A DNA stretch of 64,000 nt from a bacterium (GTDB lineage Bacteria > Bacillota > Clostridia > Oscillospirales > Acutalibacteraceae), in the NCBI GenBank assembly GCA_020624805.1, contig JAHKVW010000006.1, forward strand, positions 1 to 64,000, written 5' to 3'. Position 1 is the stretch's first letter, and every line of letters starts with the position of its first letter. Position numbers and translations under genes: made by a program. Under the pieces are notes generated by a model. The model made no database searches. It was not told the origin of the DNA and saw only the letters and a list, made by a program, of their open reading frames with translations. Shown here piece after piece: positions 47,170-55,847 of this stretch.

Positions 47170-48693
47170 ATGGTAGTAAAATGCAACAGCCTGGGATTAT
47201 TCGGAATGAATACCTATGCAATCGAGATAGAGGCGGATCTCTCACGCGGGATGGCGGCGTTCGATATCGTCGGACTGCCCGATACGGCGGTGAAGGAGAG
47301 TCGGGATCGTGTGCGTTCCGCAATGAAAAACTGCGGTTTTGAATTCCCGAATTCGCGCCTGATCCTCAACCTCGCACCCGCGGATATCAAAAAGGAAGGT
47401 CCGCTGTATGATCTGCCGATATTGATCACGGTGCTCAAGGCGACGCGTCAGATCAACGCCAATACCGATGACAGCGCGTTCATCGGAGAGCTGTCGCTAT
47501 CGGGCGAGCTGCGCGGCGTCAACGGCGTGCTGCCGATGGCGATCGCCGCAAGGGAGCTGGGATTGAAGAAGCTCTATGTTCCCGCTGTCAACGCCAATGA
47601 GGGCGCGGTGGTGGACGGGCTGGAGGTCTATCCGGTGACGCATATCTTTGAGCTGATCGATCATCTCGCGGGACGCAGACAGATCGAGCCTGCCGTTTTT
47701 CAAAACAGCGATCAGCTGCCCGACAGCACGCTTGACTTTTCGCAGGTGAAGGGTCAGGCGGAGGCAAAACGCGCGTTGGAGATCGCCGCGGCGGGCGGGC
47801 ATAACGTCCTGCTGATCGGCTCGCCCGGCGCGGGCAAAAGTATGCTTGCCAAACGCATGGTGACGATCCTGCCCGAGATGACCTTTGAGGAGACCATCGA
47901 AACGACCAAGATCCATTCCATCGCCGGTACCCTGCCCAAGGGTTCGGGGTTGATCACGATGCGGCCGTTCCGCTCACCGCACCATACCGTCACGAGGGTA
48001 GGCATGACGGGCGGCGGTACCACGCCCAAGCCCGGCGAGATCTCGCTCGCGCATAACGGTGTGCTGTTCCTCGATGAACTGCCCGAGTTCCAGCGCACGG
48101 CGCTGGAGGTGCTGCGCCAGCCGCTTGAGGACGGTGTGGTATCGATCTCCCGCGCGCACGGCACCTATACTTATCCATCGGAATTCATGCTGATCGCCGC
48201 GATGAACCCCTGCCCCTGCGGCTACTATAATCATCCCAAAAAGCATTGCTCGTGCTCGGACGCAGCGGTGCATAAATACCTTAATCGTGTGTCGGGACCG
48301 CTGCTCGACCGCATCGACATCCATATCGAGGTGCCGCCGGTGGAGTATGACGATCTGACCGCCAAAGGCGGTGAGGAACCATCCGCCGATATCCGCAAAC
48401 GCGTCAACGCCGCGCGCGCGATCCAGACGGAGCGCTTTCGACAGTCAAAAACAAAGTGCAACGCCCATATCGAGGCGGCGATGTTCGAGGATGTTTGTCA
48501 GATCGACGACAAGGCGGATCGGATGCTCAAGGCGGCGTTCGATAAGCTCGGCATGACCGCCCGCGCCTATGACCGCATCATGAAGGTAGCGCGCACCATT
48601 GCCGACCTCGACCAAAGCGAGGTCATCCGCGCGCCGCACATCAGCGAAGCGATCCAGTATCGATCGCTCGACAGAAAATACTGGCATGAGTAA
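47170..48693 (+). CDS. YifB/ComM family Mg-chelatase-like AAA ATPase
   Basis: GMAAFDIVGLPDTAVKESRDRVRSA, GSPGAGKSMLAKR, FLDELPEF, PCPCGYY. Confidence 0.96.
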   Translation: MVVKCNSLGLFGMNTYAIEIEADLSRGMAAFDIVGLPDTAVKESRDRVRSAMKNCGFEFPNSRLILNLAPADIKKEGPLYDLPILITVLKATRQINANTDDSAFIGELSLSGELRGVNGVLPMAIAARELGLKKLYVPAVNANEGAVVDGLEVYPVTHIFELIDHLAGRRQIEPAVFQNSDQLPDSTLDFSQVKGQAEAKRALEIAAAGGHNVLLIGSPGAGKSMLAKRMVTILPEMTFEETIETTKIHSIAGTLPKGSGLITMRPFRSPHHTVTRVGMTGGGTTPKPGEISLAHNGVLFLDELPEFQRTALEVLRQPLEDGVVSISRAHGTYTYPSEFMLIAAMNPCPCGYYNHPKKHCSCSDAAVHKYLNRVSGPLLDRIDIHIEVPPVEYDDLTAKGGEEPSADIRKRVNAARAIQTERFRQSKTKCNAHIEAAMFEDVCQIDDKADRMLKAAFDKLGMTARAYDRIMKVARTIADLDQSEVIRAPHISEAIQYRSLDRKYWHE

Positions 48694-48707
48694 AGGAGCA
48701 AAAGCAA

Positions 48708-49082
48708 ATGAAAAGAGAGCTGGGGATCGCCCGCTGCGGACTCGCCTGTTGCCTGTGCAGCGAAAACAAACATTGTAACGGCTGTGCCTCGGGAGAGTGT
48801 CCCGATAAGGATTGGTGTGAGAATCTGAAATGCTCTATGGAAAAGGGCTTTGCTCACTGCTTTGAATGTCAGGAGGACTGCCATAAGGGTTTACTGTCAA
48901 GGCTCAAGCCATATGGATTCACGCTGTTCGCGAAGCGTTACGGAGAAGAGGAATTGCTGAACTGTCTTGAGCGTAACGAGAAAAACGGTATCGCTTATCA
49001 CTGTGAAGGCATCGTCGGGGACTACGATCATTTTGATGACGTTGAAAAGCTGATCGCGTTCATCAAAGAAGGAAAGAGATAA
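48708..49082 (+). CDS. DUF3795-like Cys-rich protein
   Basis: CGLACCLCSENKHCNGCASGECPDKDWCENLKC...HCFEC. Confidence 0.8.
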   Translation: MKRELGIARCGLACCLCSENKHCNGCASGECPDKDWCENLKCSMEKGFAHCFECQEDCHKGLLSRLKPYGFTLFAKRYGEEELLNCLERNEKNGIAYHCEGIVGDYDHFDDVEKLIAFIKEGKR

Positions 49083-49124
49083 AAAATGAGGCAAGGCCGC
49101 AGCGTTTGCAGTCTTGCCTCTTGT

Positions 49125-49946
49125 TTATTTCAGCGCCTTTTTCGGGCATACCTTGGTACATTCGTAGCATAAAATACATTCGGTGGCGTTTTTGCGCTTG
49201 CGGCTGTTGCTGTCGACCTCGACGTCCATGGGGCATACCTTTTTGCACTTGCCGCAGTGCACGCATTTGCTCTCGTCACACTTGACGCGGATCAGGGAAA
49301 AGTAGCTCATCGGCTTTAAGAAAACCGTGATCGGACAGATGTATTTGCAAAACGCGCGGTTGTCTTTGAAAACGAACGCCAGAATGATGCCGACGGCATA
49401 ATACAGGATGTTTCCGCCGAGGAACAGCCAGAACATGATGCGCTCGAGGTTGCCGACGTGCGTCAGGAACAGCGCCGCGACAAGGATCAGCGACAGGGCA
49501 AAGGTGATATAGCGGATGAAGCCGAGCTTTTTGCGCGGAGCCTGCGGGGTCTTATAGGGCAGCAGGTCGAGGATCATCGCCGTCCAGCACGCGTAGCCGC
49601 ACCAGCCGCGTCCGAAGATCAGCGGGCCGAAGATCTTGGCGACGGCATAGTGGATGGTCGCCGCTTCAAAGACGCCGGTGAACAGATAGTACCAAAAGCC
49701 CTCGATCTGCATATTTTCATTGCAGATCAGACCGAGGTAGACCAGCATATAGCTGCCCACCGCGAATTGTACGAATCGCCGCGCGTGTTTCCAACCGGCA
49801 ATATACAGTGCCAGTCCGACCGCGATACAGACGCCGATATAGGAGAAGTTGAACAGATAGAACAGGTTGTCCATCGTCAGCCACAGGGTGATCGCGATCG
49901 CCTCGAATACGGCGAAAATAATCAAAACGGGAAGATATTTCTTCAT
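49125..49946 (-). CDS. Membrane 4Fe-4S ferredoxin-type protein (NapH-like)
   Basis: CVHCGKCKKVCP and CILCYECTKVCP; multi-TM; RGWCGYACWTA. Confidence 0.88.
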   Translation of the reverse strand: MKKYLPVLIIFAVFEAIAITLWLTMDNLFYLFNFSYIGVCIAVGLALYIAGWKHARRFVQFAVGSYMLVYLGLICNENMQIEGFWYYLFTGVFEAATIHYAVAKIFGPLIFGRGWCGYACWTAMILDLLPYKTPQAPRKKLGFIRYITFALSLILVAALFLTHVGNLERIMFWLFLGGNILYYAVGIILAFVFKDNRAFCKYICPITVFLKPMSYFSLIRVKCDESKCVHCGKCKKVCPMDVEVDSNSRKRKNATECILCYECTKVCPKKALK

Positions 49947-50376
49947 GATACGGATCCTTTCAGGGGGTTTGCTCCATCATTATAGTCGATTTGAGCGGAC
50001 TGTGCAAGCCGGGAAAAAGCAAAATTGCGGAAGTGCGGAAAATAAGCGGAATTTGATTACAAAATAATTACATAAAAGAATAATAAATATAGAAAAAGCA
50101 TACAGACGGCAAGGATAAAAACATACAAAATCACTAAAAAAGATTACAAAACATTTTTTCGGTTGACTTTGCGCGGTCTTTGTATTATCGTATTGTATAA
50201 GCAGAATAGGATAGGTGCGTGAGATCCACGCCCGATTTCAACCTACATTTTGATTCATACACGGCATTGTCGTGTGGCATATATTCGGAGTCTCCGCTCG
50301 GGTTTTCGCTTTTGCGGGAATAGGATCGGAGCGCAAAAACAGAAACTAAAGAGAAGTTGTTAGGAAGTGTACAGAT

Positions 50377-51669
50377 TTGGAAAAGATAGTTATTAACGGC
50401 GGTAAGCCCTTATTCGGTGAAGTAACTGTCAGCGGTGCGAAAAACGCGGCGGTTGCGATCATCCCCGCGGTAGTGCTGTGTGACGAGCCCTGCCGCATCG
50501 AGAACATCCCGAACATTTCCGACGTGTCGCTGATCGCGAATATCCTGCAGGATATGGGCGCGATGGTGCGCCGCGTCGATAAGAACACTTTGGATATCGA
50601 CCCCAGACCCATCAACACTTGGGAGGCGACCCATGACGCGGTGCGTGGTATGCGCGCGTCCTATTATCTGTTGGGCGCGCTGTTGGGACGATTCCATAAC
50701 GCGAAGGTCGCTCTGCCCGGCGGCTGTAACTTTGGTGTGCGTCCGATCGACCAGCACCTCAAGGGCTTTGCGATGATGGGCGCGCACAATGAGCTCGTCA
50801 ACGGCGCGGTCATCGAGAGCACCACCTCCGGCTCCTTCCACGGCGCAAGAGTGTATTTCGACACGGTATCGGTCGGCTCGACCATCAACCTGATGCTCGC
50901 CGCTGTCAAGGCGGAGGGTCAGACCATCCTCGAGAACGCCGCCAAGGAACCGCATATCGTTGATTTGGCGAACTTCCTCAACTCTATGGGCGCCAACATC
51001 CGCGGCGCCGGTACCGACGTCATCAAGATCCGCGGCGTGGATTATCTGCGCGGCGTTACCTATTCCATCATTCCCGACCAGATCGAGGCGGGCACCTATA
51101 TGGCTGCCGCCGCCGCGACCAGAGGCAGGATCACGATCCGCAACATCACCCCGAAGCATCTTGAGAGCATCAGCTCCAAGCTCATGGAGATGGGCTGTGA
51201 GATCGAAGAATATGATGAGGCGGTCATCGTAGACGCGACCAAGCGTCCGCTCAACCGCGTCAACATCAAGACGATGCCTCACCCCGGTTTCCCGACCGAC
51301 TGCCAGCCGCAGTTTGTCGCACTGCTGTCTACCGTCAAGGGAACCTCAATCGTGAATGAGAGCGTGTGGGATAACCGCTATCAGTATGTCAGCGAGCTCG
51401 TTCGCATGGGCGCGAAGATCTCTGTCGAGGGCAGACTCGCGATCATCGAGGGCGGTAAGCTGACCGGTGCTCCGGTCAAGGCGACCGACCTGCGTGCCGG
51501 CGCGGCGATGGTGATCGCCGGACTGGTGGCAGACGGCACCACAAGCATCTCGAACATCAATTACATCGAACGCGGTTATTCGGATGTGGTCACCAAGTTC
51601 CAGAGCTTAGGCGCGGATATCAAGAAGATCTATCTTCCCGATCACAAGCACATCGCGACAACAGCTTAA
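50377..51669 (+). CDS. murA: UDP-N-acetylglucosamine 1-carboxyvinyltransferase
   Basis: INGGKPLFGEVTVSGAKNAAV, LPGGCNFGVRPIDQHLKGF (catalytic Cys), HPGFPTDCQPQFVA; TTG start. Confidence 0.96.
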   Translation: MEKIVINGGKPLFGEVTVSGAKNAAVAIIPAVVLCDEPCRIENIPNISDVSLIANILQDMGAMVRRVDKNTLDIDPRPINTWEATHDAVRGMRASYYLLGALLGRFHNAKVALPGGCNFGVRPIDQHLKGFAMMGAHNELVNGAVIESTTSGSFHGARVYFDTVSVGSTINLMLAAVKAEGQTILENAAKEPHIVDLANFLNSMGANIRGAGTDVIKIRGVDYLRGVTYSIIPDQIEAGTYMAAAAATRGRITIRNITPKHLESISSKLMEMGCEIEEYDEAVIVDATKRPLNRVNIKTMPHPGFPTDCQPQFVALLSTVKGTSIVNESVWDNRYQYVSELVRMGAKISVEGRLAIIEGGKLTGAPVKATDLRAGAAMVIAGLVADGTTSISNINYIERGYSDVVTKFQSLGADIKKIYLPDHKHIATTA

Positions 51670-51680
51670 TCAAAGATTTG

Positions 51681-51707
51681 AAAAAGCCACCTCAGGGTGG
51701 CTTTTCT
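51681..51707 (+). terminator. Rho-independent terminator of murA
   Basis: AAAAAGCCACC tcag GGTGGCTTTT. Confidence 0.8.
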
Positions 51708-51785
51708 AATGAGTAATGAATTCTGAAAAAACGGTGGGCTGTGTTCGCACCCGAATGGCAGTTTTTTGAAGGGAATTATACATCA

Positions 51786-52574
51786 ATGGCTAAAATCGTA
51801 CCGCTCTTCTCGTCGAGCAAGGGCAATTCCTATTACATACAGGGCAACGGCTCCGCGATCCTGATCGACGCGGGCCGCAACCTCAAACAGATCGAGCTGG
51901 CGCTTTCCGCGAACGATCTTTCACTTCGCAACGTCGGCGCGATCTTTGTCACGCATGAACATTCCGACCACATCAGCGCGCTCAAGGTGCTGCTCAAGCG
52001 CTATGATATCCCGCTCTACACCTCCCGCGGTACGCTCGAATATCTGACGCAAAACGACAAGGTGCCCGCGACGGCAAGCCTGAACGTAATCGAGGAAATC
52101 ATCGAGACAGATGACTTTCGCGTTCAGCGCGTCGCGACCTCGCATGACGCGGCGGAGCCCTGCGGTTACTTCATCACCACACCCGACGGGCGGAGGGTGA
52201 GCGTCGTGACAGACACGGGTTATCTGACCGATGACGCGCGCACGGCGATCTCCCGCTCCCATCTCGCGGTCGTTGAATCCAACCACGATATCGATATGCT
52301 TCGTGAGGGGATGTATCCGTATATCTTGAAGAAGCGCATCCTGTCCGCTAACGGACGCCTGAGCAACGCCGCCTTTGCGGAGGCGATGCCCGATTTTGTC
52401 GGCGCGGGACTTACGCGGATCATCCTCGGACACCTGAGTGAGGAGAACAACACGCCGCACCTCGCGCTGAATGAAACGGTCGATTCGCTCAACCACGCGG
52501 GAATGGTGCTGAACGCCGACTATACGCTGGACGTCGCACCCGTCGTCACCAACGGAAAATCCGTGATTTTTTGA
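51786..52574 (+). CDS. MBL-fold metallohydrolase (YycJ/WalJ-like)
   Basis: FSSSKGNSYYIQ, ILIDAGRNLKQIE, FVTHEHSDHISAL, ESNHDIDML, ILGHLSEENN. Confidence 0.92.
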   Translation: MAKIVPLFSSSKGNSYYIQGNGSAILIDAGRNLKQIELALSANDLSLRNVGAIFVTHEHSDHISALKVLLKRYDIPLYTSRGTLEYLTQNDKVPATASLNVIEEIIETDDFRVQRVATSHDAAEPCGYFITTPDGRRVSVVTDTGYLTDDARTAISRSHLAVVESNHDIDMLREGMYPYILKKRILSANGRLSNAAFAEAMPDFVGAGLTRIILGHLSEENNTPHLALNETVDSLNHAGMVLNADYTLDVAPVVTNGKSVIF

Positions 52575-52625
52575 TGGTAGGGTGCGGTGATGTATCATAT
52601 AACAGAAGGCAGTCTTTCGTAAAAA

Positions 52626-52688
52626 GGCAACCCTCCGACCAATTTGCCTCAGTCGGCAAATTGCCCACCTCCCTTAGAAAAGGGAGGC
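52626..52688. repeat. CTCAGTC/CTCCCTT palindromic repeat variant
   Basis: GCAACCCTCCGACCAATTTGCCTCAGTCGGCAAATTGCCCACCTCCCTTAGAAAAGGGAGGC. Confidence 0.6.
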
Positions 52689-52766
52689 TGATAAGCGTAC
52701 CGTATATAACAAAACCCTATATAGGGTTCGGCGGGAGCAAGCCCCCGCCCTACAGGAGTGATCCCA

Positions 52767-53246
52767 ATGCTTACGATCAATATCATCTGCGTCGGCAAGC
52801 TCAAGGAGCGGTATTGGCGCGACGCGGTCGAAGAATACAGCAAGCGGATGAAGCCGCTGTGCAAACTGAATATCGTGGAACTCAGTGAAGAACGCGTGGG
52901 TGATGATCCGTCCGACGCGCAGATCAGGCACACGATCACCGCTGAAAGCGAGCGGATCATGCAGAAGCTCGGCAAGGGCGACTATGTGATCGCGATGTGC
53001 GTGGAGGGAAAGAACATCAGCTCCGAGGAGCTGTCGCAGAGGATCGAAGAAACCTGTTTGACGCACAGCACGATCGACCTGATTATCGGCGGCAGCTGGG
53101 GACTGAGCGATGAGCTCAAAGCGCTCGCGGATATGAAGCTCAGCATGGGGAAGATGACCTTTCCGCATCAGCTGTGCCGCGTGATGCTGCTCGAACAGCT
53201 CTACCGCGCGTTCCAGATCAGTAAGGGGACAAAATACCATAAATAA
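52767..53246 (+). CDS. rlmH: 23S rRNA (pseudouridine(1915)-N(3))-methyltransferase
   Basis: INIICVGKLKERYWRDAVEEYSKRM, FIIGGSWG-like LIIGGSWGLSDE, MTFPHQLCRVMLLEQLYRAFQI. Confidence 0.97.
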   Translation: MLTINIICVGKLKERYWRDAVEEYSKRMKPLCKLNIVELSEERVGDDPSDAQIRHTITAESERIMQKLGKGDYVIAMCVEGKNISSEELSQRIEETCLTHSTIDLIIGGSWGLSDELKALADMKLSMGKMTFPHQLCRVMLLEQLYRAFQISKGTKYHK

Positions 53247-53399
53247 TGAGGAATTAGTAATTAGTAATTAGGAATGAATGGTGGGCAGAGCCCACACCCA
53301 TTGATAAAAGGAACTGTAACGATTCAATCCCCGCTGTTAGAATCCAAAACGCGAAGCGTTTCCCGCAATTCCTAATTCCTAACTCCTAATTCCTAATTG
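53246..53399. repeat. Short-word-arm palindromic repeat between rlmH and rqcH
   Basis: GAGGAATTAGTAATTAGTAATTAGGAATGAATGGTGGGCAGAGCCCAC ... CCAAAACGCGAAGCGTTTCCCGCAATTCCTAATTCCTAACTCCTAATTCCTAATT. Confidence 0.75.
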
Positions 53400-53414
53400 A
53401 ATCGAGGTGAAAAC

Positions 53415-55103
53415 ATGGCATTTGACGGAATCATGATGACGATGGTGCGGCGCGAGATGAGCGACGTGCTGATCTCTTCGCGCGTCAGTCAGATCTATCA
53501 GCCGGCGCGTGACGAATTGGTATTTGCTTTCCGCACGCAGGAGGGTACAAAGAAGGTGCTGATCCGCCTGTCGGATTCCGCGCGCGTGCATATCTCCGCC
53601 TGTTCCATCGAGAATCCTCCCGTACCGCCGATGCTGTGTATGCTTTTGAGAAAGCGTCTCGGCGGCGCAAGGCTCAGCGATATCACCCAGCCGAAGAACG
53701 AGCGTGTGATGTGCCTGCATTTTGAGGCGGTCAATGAGATCGGTGACCGTGAACAGCTGCGGCTGTATATCGAGATCATGGGACGGTACTCCAACGCCGT
53801 GCTCACCGACGGTGAGGACAGGGTGATCGATACTGTGAGAAGGATCGATTTTTCCGTATCCGAGGAGCGCGTATTGCTCCCGAAGATGCCGTATGAGCTG
53901 CCGCGTATGCAGGATAAGCTGTGTATCGAAGAATGTACGGCCGAAGAGATCGTCGAGCGGATCGAGGCGCTGGGCGGCGATGACCGCGCGGTATTGAACA
54001 CCATCCAAGGCACTTCGCCGATGGTCGCGCGCGAGATCTGTTTCCGCGCTGCAGATAGTGATATGCTCACGCAGGTGCGGGCGCTCCAAGAGATGGTCAC
54101 ATCCGGCAGGGGAGAGCCGACCTTGATCGATAAGGCGGACGGCTCGCCGATGGATTTTTGCTTTATGGATGTGCAACAATACGAGGGCGCGCTGAATGTC
54201 CGACATTTCGATACCTACAGCGAGCTGCTCGACACCTTCTTTTCCGATCGCGACCGTATCGCGCGGATGAAGGCGAAATCCGCCGATATCGGCAAGCTGC
54301 TGAGCAATACTATCGACCGCCTGTCGCGCAAGATCAATCTGCAAAGAGCGGATCTGAAAAAATGCGCCGACCGTGAACAACTGCGGATCAAGGGCGATCT
54401 GTTGCAGGCGAACCTGTACCGCATTGAGCGCGGAGCGACTGCCGTAACGGTAGAGAACTTCTATGCCGAGGACAACGCGCCGATAACGATCCGTCTCAAT
54501 CCCACGATCTCTCCCGCAATGAATGCCCAGCGATTCTATAAAGAGTATAACAAGGCAAAAACGCGTGAAACGATGCTCACCGAGCAGATCGAAAAGGCGA
54601 CGGAGGAGCTCAGCTACATTGAGAGCGTGCAGGATGAGCTGTCCCGCTGTGAGACGGAATCGGAGCTGTCCGCGATCCGCGCGGAGCTGAGAGAACAGGG
54701 ATATATCAAGGCGCAAAAGGGGAATGTCAAGCGCAAGGATAAGCCCCTGCCGCCGATCGAATACACAAGCTCCGACGGGTTCAGGGTTTTGGTCGGCAGG
54801 AACAATAAGCAGAATGATCTTTTGACGCTGAAAACAGCGCAAAAGAATGATATGTGGCTGCACACCAAGGGCATCCACGGCACACATGTCATCATTTGCG
54901 CCGAGGGCAAAGAGATCAGCGATACCGCGATCATGGAGGCGGCACAGATCGCCGCCGCTCACAGCAAGGGCAGGGACAGCACGCAGGTGCCGGTCGATTA
55001 CACCCGCGTCAAAAATGTGAGCAAGCCCAACGGCGCTCTGCCCGGCAAGGTGATCTACGTGCGTTACAACACGGTGTACGTCAAGCCGCACATACCTTCC
55101 TGA
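53415..55103 (+). CDS. rqcH: Rqc2/NFACT-family ribosome quality control protein
   Basis: MAFDGIMMTMVRREM, coiled-coil middle, NDMWLHTKGIHGTHVII NFACT-R motif. Confidence 0.95.
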   Translation: MAFDGIMMTMVRREMSDVLISSRVSQIYQPARDELVFAFRTQEGTKKVLIRLSDSARVHISACSIENPPVPPMLCMLLRKRLGGARLSDITQPKNERVMCLHFEAVNEIGDREQLRLYIEIMGRYSNAVLTDGEDRVIDTVRRIDFSVSEERVLLPKMPYELPRMQDKLCIEECTAEEIVERIEALGGDDRAVLNTIQGTSPMVAREICFRAADSDMLTQVRALQEMVTSGRGEPTLIDKADGSPMDFCFMDVQQYEGALNVRHFDTYSELLDTFFSDRDRIARMKAKSADIGKLLSNTIDRLSRKINLQRADLKKCADREQLRIKGDLLQANLYRIERGATAVTVENFYAEDNAPITIRLNPTISPAMNAQRFYKEYNKAKTRETMLTEQIEKATEELSYIESVQDELSRCETESELSAIRAELREQGYIKAQKGNVKRKDKPLPPIEYTSSDGFRVLVGRNNKQNDLLTLKTAQKNDMWLHTKGIHGTHVIICAEGKEISDTAIMEAAQIAAAHSKGRDSTQVPVDYTRVKNVSKPNGALPGKVIYVRYNTVYVKPHIPS

Positions 55104-55118
55104 CGACAGGAGAAGAAC

Positions 55119-55613
55119 ATGGATCAAGATTGTTGTTTTACAGAGGGAAAGAATTGGTTCCGGTACAGAGTCGGCGCGATCATCATTGAGGACGGATGCG
55201 TCCTGCTGGTCGGAAACGAAAAGGAAGATTATCTCTATTCCGTCGGTGGCGGCGTCCGGCACGGCGAAACAGCTCGACAGGCTGTTTTGCGCGAGGTATT
55301 CGAGGAAACGGGCGTTCGGTATGAGATCGATCGGCTTGCCGTTGTTCACGAGAATTTCTGGAACGGTGACGGCGCTTATGACAAAGGCTTATCCTGTCAT
55401 GAGATCTCGCTGTATTTCTTAATGAAACCGCGCGGCACACAGGAGCTGAACAGCGACAGCTATACCCATTTCAACGATAAAGAAAGCATGGTTTGGATTC
55501 CGATAGATGAGCTGAACCACTATCGCTTCTATCCCTCGTTTTTAAAGGATTATCTAAACACGGAGCACGACGCGGTCGAGCATATCGTGACGGATGAAAG
55601 AACAAAACAATAA
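55119..55613 (+). CDS. NUDIX hydrolase
   Basis: GGGVRHGETARQAVLREVFEETGV. Confidence 0.92.
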   Translation: MDQDCCFTEGKNWFRYRVGAIIIEDGCVLLVGNEKEDYLYSVGGGVRHGETARQAVLREVFEETGVRYEIDRLAVVHENFWNGDGAYDKGLSCHEISLYFLMKPRGTQELNSDSYTHFNDKESMVWIPIDELNHYRFYPSFLKDYLNTEHDAVEHIVTDERTKQ

Positions 55614-55847
55614 AATTGTTTTTGGTGATTTTATATGCACAGAAGCGGGAAGTATTGTATACTTTGCCGATTTTGTGCATTTTTCTTTTTATTTTCTTTT
55701 TGGGAAAATAATTGACTTTTCGATTTAGTATTATTATCGTAGGGTAATTTGAAAACACCCTATATAACAGAATAGAGTATCGCCCCCCGCGATACCCGCA
55801 TTTCAGCTTGATTTCTCAGCAAAAAGCTGCAAAAAATGGAGTTCAAA

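Noticed and set aside
53379-55349. 656-aa minus-strand ORF
   Set aside because: Antisense to rqcH; no recognisable domain, no RBS, and it runs through repeat sequence.
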